A stretch of 38,731 bases of DNA. It comes from Chara braunii. Its lineage: Eukaryota > Streptophyta > Charophyceae > Charales > Characeae. The first letter of the stretch is position 1, and the number at the start of each line of letters is the position of its first letter. The stretch spans positions 2,908,416 through 2,947,146 of the forward strand of contig BFEA01000001.1 in the NCBI GenBank assembly GCA_003427395.1, read 5' to 3'. Below the pieces are notes generated by a model. It was given only the letters and a program-made list of their open reading frames with translations, did not search any database and was not told the origin of the DNA. Positions 31,221 through 38,731 of the stretch are shown here, piece by piece. A program made the position numbers and the translations under genes.

Positions 31221-31231
31221 AGTGTCGAGGG
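31162..31231 (+). mobile_element. Minimal poly-A insertion with 12-bp target-site duplication
   Basis: GAGTGTCGAGGG at 31162-31173 is repeated exactly at 31220-31231. Between them are only TCTTTGT, about 37 A and GG. This is what an extremely 5'-truncated target-primed insertion would leave. Confidence 0.65.
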
Positions 31232-31549
31232 AAGAAGGCACTCTGTGCCGTCTGAACCAGGCTGGTTGGTACTGGGGAAGTTTGTGTTGCCCTGTAACCC
31301 TATCAGCATAGGGGAGTATGAGATCAGCTGAGGTCTGGTACAAGACTAAATGCTTGGATTTAACGTTTTTTCGTTTGTTGAAGGGGAGGTGTAAACAGTA
31401 GGAGTGCTTTTTGTTAGGACCCATGTTTGGTTTGATTGATTTTGGTTGATTTGGTTGGATTGGACCCCATCGATTTTTTTGATCATCCCCGCCGGGATTC
31501 GGTTTGATCTAACCCATATGTCATCTCATCAGCGTACCTGTAATTCGCT

Positions 31550-31738
31550 AGGAGTCGCTGTGCTTTGCAATGTATCCCACAGGGACGCTGGACCCGATTT
31601 CCAGCAGGTGCTGCTCCCCACCAATAGATGGAGCCCTCCCGACGGCGCTAGTGGTGTCTGCTCTTATCAGCACCCATAGCGACAATTTGGGTTGTTTCGG
31701 AAAAAAAAAAAAAAAAAAAAAGGAGTCGCTGTGCTTTG
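31550..31738 (+). mobile_element. Short poly-A retroposon family, copy 3, with target-site duplication
   Basis: GGAGTCGCTGTGCTTTG at 31551-31567 recurs exactly at 31722-31738. It flanks a 153-bp insert (31568-31720) that starts CAATGTATCCCACAGGGACG and ends TTTGGGTTGTTTCGG plus a 20-bp A tail. The insert is homologous to 30872-30997 (inverted) and to the first part of 30327-30418. It carries no ORF and no obvious tRNA-type promoter boxes. It fits a SINE-like element mobilised in trans by a LINE. Confidence 0.8.
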
Positions 31739-31743
31739 AGGGN

Positions 31744-31803
<60 letters not shown>
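31744..31803. repeat. (TC)n microsatellite
   Basis: About 60 bp of (TC)n; one ambiguous base precedes it at 31743. Confidence 0.95.
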
Positions 31804-31807
<4 letters not shown>

Positions 31808-31953
31808 ACGAATCACATTGCAAGCACAACAGAAGCCACTGAACGATGACCACATTCGTGCCTCCACTCCCACGCTCACCTCGGACGTTTGCAGATATCT
31901 TCGCGGCCAAAAGACACCGCCGCACTTTGTTTTCGGACGATCGAGGCTAGTTT

Positions 31954-32024
31954 TCGTGTGTGTGTGTGCGTGTGTGCGCGCGCGTGTGTGCGTGTGCCTG
32001 TTTATGTGTGTGTGTGTGAATATA

Positions 32025-32060
<36 letters not shown>

Positions 32061-32069
32061 AGAGAGAGA
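31954..32069. repeat. (GT)n-(GA)n compound microsatellite
   Basis: Imperfect (GT)n followed by (GA)n. It directly abuts the 3' end of the Penelope-like element. Confidence 0.95.
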
Positions 32070-32945
32070 TACACACTTGCAATATTGGACAATACGTGTG
32101 AGGCTTTACTTTCATAGAATATACGTCATGTCCATGACATGCGACCGAAACAGCCGTGATTATCCTTCTACCTGTCTGCTCAGGTAATCCTTTCAGCCAT
32201 TGTCATCAATATATGTACCCTTTGGTCCAAATACTTTCCCGTTCAGCTGAACCTTAGCCCTTGCAGTCTCCTATCATCATCGTGTCATCGTCATGCTTGA
32301 AGAATTTTTGTTGTCGAGATGTTCACTTGGTCACGATATATCGAAAAATCATTTCTCTGAGAAACTTTGAAGAACTTTGTCATTTCTCTTTGAAGTATTC
32401 GTGTCACTGTTGCTGATTTCCTTTCCGATGTTCACGTAGTCGCACTTCGTATACGTAAATGGTCACTTTCAAAAACCATTTGCAGGTTCACATCTTGAGA
32501 AGTACCCTGGTATCGTATTCCGATATATCCCTGTACGTAGTGCTCACGCGAGTCTCCAAGTGTTGCATCGATTGAATTTATGAAATCAACTATCTATCAC
32601 ACTTCCTTAGTCGACACATTTTTAGGTGGGTCTTGTATTAAATTTCCATTTTAATGGTTCGTTTCTTTCGATCTTATATTTGAAGATTTTAAATTCAGAA
32701 CTCACGCTCGACCTCTAGTTGTTTGTTATGTTTACTTTTGTTCGAAATTTTGAAATGAATTGAATTGAATTTATATTTCGACACGTTTCGCAAAAATTAT
32801 TTTGATCTTCTTAAAGAGAGACTTCGGTCGCCGAATTTTGTATTTCATATACGGGTATTTGGTTTTATGTCATTTGTATTTGCTTTGGAAGTGAGGGTAG
32901 TGTATTGTTTTTTCTTACCACATACATTTGTAATTGTTTTGCGTG

Positions 32946-34320
32946 TTACTTTCGTTTTACTTTCCAATTACTTATGTCGTTTTCTTCCATAAATTTCAAG
33001 AAGATATTTTGCACATTGTTGTCTATATAGTTTGTGATGAAGGTCGGTATTATCAAACGTGTTGTTTTCCATAGGCATTCCAACAATTTGAGCTTCATGC
33101 AATATAATTCCAGTACGACGGGTAAATCGGTCGCATCATACTTACTTGTTACCATTCTATAGAAAGTGTCAATTATCATCAATACTTTCATATTCACGGA
33201 ACCGACACTCCTTAAATGACGGATAAATGAAATAGAGAGAGAGTTTAACAACCCCTACCTGAGTGTAGTTTCATTATTAAGTTTATGCATACATTTCAGG
33301 AGGAGTTCATGATTCATTTTCGTGATTTTCGTTCCTAAGTAATTTCATTCTGTCTTTTGCATGTTCGATGTGGATTCTAATTTCAGCGAAGAGTGGTAAC
33401 AATTTGTGAATGAATTCAGACATATTGTTTCAAATTCCATATTATTTTGATTAGCGATAACTACATTCATCACATCATCGACAAATTTCATACCACATAG
33501 GAGTTTTTTATCAATACCGATTTGAGAACGTCATTTTTGTTCGTCATATGCGTAAACCATGTTTGTGATCGATAGGCTAGATCCTTTCCCCATGCGTACC
33601 CCTTTGATTTGTCGTAGTCGTGTACCTTGTACTCTGAAGTATGCATGTTGAATATCAAAATACAAGAGGTCACATATTATTTCAATTTTCACTTTCATTC
33701 ATTCATATGTTTCATTTGTTTTTCTGAAATTTATATATTTTCCTCTTATTTTATAACATAGATGGGTTTTCCTTTTGTCTTTTGCTATACTTAGTATCCA
33801 TTGCATGACGTTCATGATATATGTGTGATCTAAATTGCAGAACATGTCCTTTAAGTCATATGTCGAGCATAGTACAGTGGTTTGTTGTTCATACGTGAGT
33901 GTCACCTTTTGGTTGCATTTTTTTTAATCTTGGAACTAGTTGGTTTGTACCCTGCAGACCAAACCGTAATCGCCAGTTACGGCATAAGAAATTTAAAGCC
34001 CTGGATAAGATTTTTTATGCTTTGCGTGAGAGTTCATTATATGCTGGTACAATTGGGCGTCTTTTAAAAACATCTTTATTCTTTGATATTACGTACACAT
34101 TTTCGTATGATCCATCATCATTCTACTTCGTCATTTTTCCAATTCCACATGCATGATATGTGTATTTTGTGTTTGTTGGATGACCTCGTTGTGTGCAAAT
34201 TCAAAAAAGACGGATCTGTTTTTTCGAGCCATATCCTTGGGTACTCGATATATATTTCGTCGGGGTTTTGGTCCATCATTAATAATGTATAATCCTTCAG
34301 TTTGTTTTTTATCTTCCACA
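32946..34320 (-). pseudogene. Penelope-like reverse transcriptase
   Basis: From 33905 down to the stop at 32946 a single frame of 319 codons runs with no frameshift, broken only by TGA at 33699, 33531 and 33345 and TAG at 33255. It contains motif A TYDLKDMFCNL (about 33865-33835), motif B KGVRMGKGSS (about 33605), motif C MKFVDDVMNVV (about 33490-33460) and a thumb-like YLGTKITK segment, ending in a basic KVKRK. The catalytic Asp residues are kept. Upstream, in another frame, VISKNKDVFKRRPIVPAYNE and KILSRALNFL (34100-33975) match the finger region of PLE RTs; the shift probably lies in an 8-A run near 33920. The segment MMDQNPDEIYIEYPRIW (about 34275) may be the N-terminal finger. The C-terminal 100 residues are conserved in the second copy. 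Confidence 0.75.
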
Positions 34321-35349
34321 CTTCAGAAATATCCAGATGTTGTTTATGGTTGTCGTTCGAGATCAGACACTATGACAAATTGACTTGTATCCCTTGTGAA
34401 ACTCTCATTTTTTGTTGTATGATGGATATGACTTGCACTATGATTTTATGCATCATCTGTTTTCTTTTTCGTGCATTTATATATGGTACGTTTTTTGCAT
34501 TCCATTTAAGTTCATTTTGTTGAATGTGACTTAATCGACACGAAACATGTGAGTAGTGTCTCCATTATATGTCTGTGATTATGCAGTATCCCACCGCCTG
34601 TCTTTGATTTCTTAAATATTATTTTAATGAGTGAAACCAAATCTTTCGTCAGGTTGGGATTCTTAATACTTTCAAATATAGCATCAGATGTTGCGTTTTA
34701 GATTTGTTTTAAGTTAATTTGTATGACATATGAAATTTTGAATATTAATCTTTGTTTGATATTGAATGCAATTTTTTTTTTTTATATCCTAGCAAATATT
34801 CTCTTTATAGTTTCATGCTGTTTTTTTTCCGTGATCGAACCAACTTTAGACAATAGAATAAGAAAATCATATAACGACAACTTATATAATTTTTTCCTTC
34901 TCCATGGGGTCCTTAGACGGTTAATCAATGTTTTCTTATATTTATTTGACGATGGTCCTGTGTAAATTAACATGATTACGTAGAAAGTACAACCACTTTC
35001 TAGCAGACTTCTGCAGTTCTTTAGCATATACAGAATTCCGTCAACTTCAATTATGATAGATCAGAATGTTTGTTTTATTACTTTTCATTTCTCATACCAT
35101 AGTTTGTCTTCTGCACTTTGTATTGTTGCTTTAGGTTGTAGAATTTGGGTTAGTTTTTTCGTAAATAAGGATCTCGCGGATTTAAATATCACATACATGT
35201 TTCGATTAACTGCATTCATCCCATATTTTTTCCCTCTTCTTTGATTTATCTTCTTCTATTGATTTCTTTTCTTTTCTCGTGTATTCGGGTATAGATTTAA
35301 TCTGTTAATGAGAGTCTATTTCATCGAGGCTACTTCCGACTTTGCCCCT
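34321..35349 (-). other. Linker region of the Penelope-like element
   Basis: Lies between the nuclease and RT. A - strand ORF (35027-34782; YKKTLINRLRTPWRRKK, LYDFLILLSK) is compatible with the basic region ahead of the RT, but I recognise no named domain. AT-rich, with T runs. Confidence 0.35.
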
Positions 35350-35630
35350 GTCTACACTGGTATGAGTACATTCTTAGGCCAACCAAATTTTTGTAACCAG
35401 TTGTATAGCCTGCGTTGTGCACCCTTTCTAGTATTCCGAGCTAGGTTTACATGCTCACACCACCTATTATCCGGTCCACGCCCAGTCTTTCTTATGTAAA
35501 AGTGACAAACCATGGTGAAGCGAGTACATATACACAGTGATTTGCATCTAGAAGTGTATCTACTTGTGCATATTGAGTTGTCCAATAGGCAACAAAAGAT
35601 CATGGCCATGGAATACAACTATCAATTGTT
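35350..35630 (-). pseudogene. GIY-YIG endonuclease domain of the Penelope-like element
   Basis: This domain would nick target DNA for priming. The ORF from 35618 contains HFYIRKTGRGPDNRWCEHV, i.e. the YIG half (with Arg at the Gly of YIG) followed by the RW..H segment, then LYNWLQKFGWPKNVLIPV. In a second frame, 35536-35519, CVYVLAS supplies the GIY half (Cys for Gly). The two Tyr codons are about 11 codons apart, as in the family, and a frameshift lies between them. A TGA occurs at 35600. The order and spacing support GIY-YIG; catalytic competence is lost. Confidence 0.7.
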
Positions 35631-35799
35631 AGTGGTATAAACAGTTGTTTGTATAGTTTGTTACTTTTGGAGCAGTTCTTCATTTGCCGAGTATTTACAA
35701 GTAACTCTACTATTGACGATATTCGATGTATAAGCATTAATTTCATCCTATGTGTAAGACCCCACGTCGGCTCTGACCGTTCTACCTTCCCGAGATGTC

Positions 35800-36790
35800 T
35801 TAGCCACTGGATGATGTAGGTGATGAGTCATTAACATCTTCGATGGAGTCTGGGTCTTCATCCTCGCCATCTTCATAGATTGAGGCCTCTTGTTCGATAT
35901 CCTCAGGGTAGATTCGTGTTTCGAGGTCGAAATCATGATTGAAGTCCCTCCCTTCGTATCTCACGAGTCCCGGTACCTTGAACAGGGCAGCCATAGCCTG
36001 TGGTTTTTCTTTGTACTTGATGTCGTGAGTCTTGCACAACTTTTGCAGGTCCGTGTAGTGGAGTCTCAAAAGTTGTGTATCTGTTACTGACTCAAATCCA
36101 AAATTGAAGTTCCTCTTCGCCTTTGCTGCTCTACTTGGTCGTCTGGTCTTCGTCCTCCTGCGTTTCGGATGTGGTACACGCGGTCGACTGGGTGCACTCC
36201 TGCTGACATGAATTGATGCCGGTGCGTCAGTCATCATAGATCCTTGAAAGTGGTTTGGATTAACTGTGGATGATACATGTGCTATGCAAGTTCTTGTTGG
36301 TTCGTTTATCTTCTTCATGACACCTTTGACCGTGACAAGATCATATTTCATCAACTTGATTCCGTTAACGTCTCTTCGTACTTCCGACACCATCTTCTAA
36401 ACTTTTTCGGTGTCAGCTATGTCTGCTCCACCGGTTACTGTTTGTGCGTTCCCGACCTTACTTGACTCGCCCACCTCTCTTCTTGGTAGTGCTGTCTCCA
36501 AATCTTTGTCAATCATTACCGTGAGTTTCGCTGTTGTTTGTGGTTTCGTTGTCTTCTCTTCCGCTTGTCCTATTTCATTTCACCCATATTCTCGTTTTTG
36601 TCTCTCTTCTCTGCTTGCCCGCACTTCTTGCTCTCTACCAACTTTGTCGTCAATTACTCGATGGTCTTCTTTATCTTCTGCACTTCTTTTTGCAATGCAA
36701 ATATTTCCTTCTCGAGGTCAGCAGTAAACTATGCTCTGTTCCCAAGTGGAGGAAAGTCGTTTCGCCTATGTTCCCATTGAGGTCGGCCAA
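35800..36790 (-). pseudogene. ORF1-like protein: coiled coil, basic stretch, SAP-like motif
   Basis: The intact piece is 36393-35800 (197 residues): a Lys/Arg-rich stretch (about 67-94, nuclear-localisation-like), a SAP-like helix-turn-helix LLRLHYTDLQKLCKTHDIKY...AALFKV (about 108-141; SAP motifs bind DNA), and an acidic tail (about 165-190). Upstream, in the same frame across a TAG at 36397, the protein continues (KLTVMIDKDLETALPRRE) to a TGA at 36580. In another frame, 36719-36657 encodes a coiled-coil-like LEKEIFALQKEVQKIKKTIE. It lies about 160 bp upstream of the GIY-YIG part in the same orientation, which suggests ORF1 of the same element; it could instead be a separate decayed host-type gene. 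Identification of the SAP motif is by eye. Confidence 0.55.
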
Positions 36791-37030
36791 ATCTTCATAG
36801 GGAGTACAATTCAACTCTCTTCCTTTTTACAGATACCGATCGTGATTTGTGTCGACAATCTCGTGATGTTCTGGATCTCCCTCGTTTAATTCGCTTCCTT
36901 CCTTGCCATGCTGACGATGATGATGAGGAGGAGGAGCGTTTGCGTCTCTGTCTTGTCGACGATGAGCGCGAACGCGCAATCTTTCCGGAAGTATTTGGTA
37001 CTTTGGGCGTGTTTCCTCCACAAAAAAATC

Positions 37031-37439
37031 ACAAATGAATACATATTAGATAACGAGTGGGATAAGTTGAAAATAGTGTGAAAACTATTGTGAAAAACAC
37101 TTTAAAAATGAAGGAGAAAGTTCACGTAATCTCCAATTAATAAAAACAAAACAAAATACGATAAGATAAAAAAAAACATTAGAAGAAAATTTTGTGGTTA
37201 ATCTCCAATCGTAACTAAACGCCTCTGTCAATACCCAATGGAAAAGCGAATTAAAAAGCTTCATGAATTCTCGTAGCTGCACACACTCAACCAACGGTTA
37301 ATACAAAGACACCGAACATGAAAATTAAACGAGCACATAAAAAAAAAGAAGGAAAAAAACTTAAAAGAAGATGTCAATCAACCTGGAGTCGGTGTCGATC
37401 TTCATGGGTGTTTCTCACAAGTTCAAAGCATAATGCCTT
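37031..37439. other. Unassigned spacer between Penelope-like copies
   Basis: A-rich DNA, no repeat or ORF of note. Confidence 0.4.
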
Positions 37440-38605
37440 GAGATACATACGTGCAGTATTGGACAATACGTGCAAGGTTTTACTTTCACAGAATACACGT
37501 TTTGTCAATGGCATGCGACCGAAACAATCGGGATTACCCTTCTACCTCTCTGCTCTGGTAATCCTTTTAGTCATTGTCATCAATATATATACACTTTGGT
37601 TCAAATACTTCCCCATCTAGTTGAACCCCAACCCCTGCAGTCTCCTATCATCATCATGCAATCGTCAAACTTGAATAATTTATGTTGTCCAGATGTCCAT
37701 TTGGTCGTAATATATCAAAAAATCATTTATCAAAAAAACTTTGTCATTTCTTTTTGAAGTATCCGTGTCGTTGTTGCTGATTTCATTTCCGACGCTTACG
37801 TGGTCGCACTTTGTAGACGTATTCGTTCGTTTCTGAAAATCATCTGCATCTTCATATCCCGAGAACTACCCTGATATCGTGTTACGGTATATCCCTGTAC
37901 GTAGTGCTCACGTGAGTCTTCGAGTTTTGCATCGATTCAATTTATGAAATCAGTTATCGATCACACTTCCTTAATAGGTAAGTTTTTAGGAGGGTCTCGT
38001 ATTGAATTTTCATTTCGATGGTTTGTTTCTTTCGATCTTTATATTTGAAAATTTGAAATTCAGAACTCACGCTCGACCTTCGGTTGTTTGTTATATTTAT
38101 TTTCGTTCAGAAATTTGAAATGAATTAAATTGAATTTATATTTCGACATGTTTCACAAAATTTATTTTGATCTTCTTAAAGAGAGGCTTTGGTCGTCGAA
38201 TTTTGTATTTTATAAATGGGTACTTGGCTTTATGTCCTTTGTCTTTGGTTTTGTAGTCAGGGTAGCGTACTGTTTTGTCTTACCACGGACATTTGTAATT
38301 GTTTTGCATCTTACTTTCGTTTTGTTTCCCAATTTCTTATGTTGTTCTCTTCTAGAAATTTCAAGACGATATTTCGCACAATGTTGTTTGTACAGTTTAT
38401 GATGAAGACCATTATCGCCAAACGTGTTGTTTTCCATGGATATTCCAATAATTTGAGTTTCGTTCAATATAATTTCATTACGGCGGGTAAATCGTTATCG
38501 TCATATGTAATTGTTACCATTTTATGGAAAGTGTCGATTATCATGTCGATTACCATCAACACTTTCGTATTCATGGAACCGACACTCCTGAAATGACTGA
38601 GAGAG
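37440..38605 (-). mobile_element. Second, 5'-truncated Penelope-like copy
   Basis: Colinear with 32067-33240 over about 1.15 kb at roughly 80-90 percent identity by eye. It begins at the same GAGATACA...TATTGGACAATACGTG boundary and extends only to the equivalent of the RT C terminus. The coding part (about 38590-38311) keeps the frame, the same TAA stop and the ...NWETKRK end (NWKVKRK in copy 1), with one TGA at 38464 and a 12-bp insertion. Loss of everything upstream fits 5' truncation during reverse transcription. Confidence 0.85.
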
Positions 38606-38610
38606 AGAGG

Positions 38611-38646
<36 letters not shown>
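38611..38646. repeat. 36-bp A run
   Basis: Homopolymer between the truncated element, a short (GA)n and the dispersed repeat that follows. Confidence 0.9.
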
Positions 38647-38647
<1 letters not shown>

Positions 38648-38731
38648 GGTAAGTCTTCAACCTCACGATTGGCGTCATGGTACTTCCATCGATAGGATGA
38701 GCCTAATCGAATGAATCTACTGCTGAAATAT
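38647..38731 (+). repeat. GGTAAGTCT-ATCGATAGGATGA dispersed repeat, copy 2 (cut by window end)
   Basis: Colinear with 29505-29630: CGGTAAGTCTTCAACC, then GGCGTCATGGTACTTCC, ATCGATAGGATGA and TCGAATGAATCT. It lacks the 31-bp duplication seen in copy 1. It is preceded by (GA)n and 36 A. Confidence 0.7.

Larger units (their letters stand above)
32067..37030 (-). mobile_element. Penelope-like retroelement with upstream GIY-YIG (permuted type), decayed
   Basis: On the - strand, from high to low coordinates: an ORF1-like coiled-coil/SAP-like protein (about 36790-35800), a GIY-YIG nuclease (about 35630-35350), a linker of about 1 kb without a recognised motif, a reverse transcriptase with PLE-like motifs (about 34320-32946) and an 880-bp 3' tail. 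A nuclease N-terminal to the RT is the arrangement described for the Naiad/Chlamys group, whereas classical Penelope elements carry GIY-YIG at the C terminus. The 3' boundary is fixed by comparison with the second copy at 37440-38605. The 5' boundary and the inclusion of ORF1 are inferences. Confidence 0.7.

Noticed and set aside
35308-35499. 63-codon + strand ORF
   Set aside because: Antisense shadow of the GIY-YIG region on the - strand.
10600-38605. Reassigned TGA/TAG codons (alternative genetic code)
   Set aside because: Stops co-occur with frameshifts and catalytic substitutions in old transposons; neutral decay explains them better. Some ulvophyte algae do reassign TAA and TAG, but not TGA.

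Overview
This is a eukaryotic, non-coding-rich, repeat-dominated window. I see no intact host gene that I can name. The organism is most likely a member of the green lineage, and a charophyte such as Chara is my best guess. The reasons are an L1-type LINE with a C-terminal zf-RVT zinc finger, a chromodomain Ty3/gypsy fragment, a Penelope-like retroelement with its GIY-YIG nuclease upstream of the reverse transcriptase, plant-type TTTAGGG motifs, and very abundant (GA)n/(GT)n microsatellites. The taxon is an inference; nothing here is diagnostic on its own.

Layout. 1-5.4 kb: short direct repeats, a degenerate GTT tract, a strikingly GATC-rich array ending in a perfect 29-bp-arm hairpin, and CT-rich DNA; a 0.3-0.4 kb dispersed repeat occurs at about 300 and again at about 4750. 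5.4-10.6 kb: AT-rich DNA with microsatellites and a 233-bp satellite in three units. 10.6-17.0 kb: one nearly full-length but decayed L1-like LINE on the + strand (ORF1-like region, APE endonuclease, reverse transcriptase, zinc finger, AATAAA signal, poly-A). 17-21.4 kb: mostly unassigned, with an orphan 190-codon ORF and two copies of a 120-bp repeat. 21.43-21.97 kb: a foldback-like element made of palindromic units. 22.1-23.75 kb: a decayed chromoviral integrase plus chromodomain. 24-29 kb: minisatellites, microsatellites, one 216-bp assembly gap and tRNA-like SINE pieces. 29-32 kb: a short poly-A retroposon family in three copies (one with a clear 17-bp target-site duplication) and a U6 snRNA-like sequence on the - strand. 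32.07-37.03 kb: a Penelope-like element on the - strand with a plausible upstream ORF1. 37.44-38.6 kb: a second copy of its 3' end only.

How it fits together. Almost everything recognisable is a retroelement or a product of target-primed reverse transcription: the LINE, short poly-A insertions with direct repeats, a Penelope-like element present once long and once 5'-truncated, and an LTR-element fragment. The premature stops are overwhelmingly TGA or TAG, and the gypsy integrase has lost two catalytic residues by G-to-A changes, which fits decay of methylated DNA. The most interesting items are the permuted Penelope-like element, the foldback element, the variant U6 and the short retroposon family.
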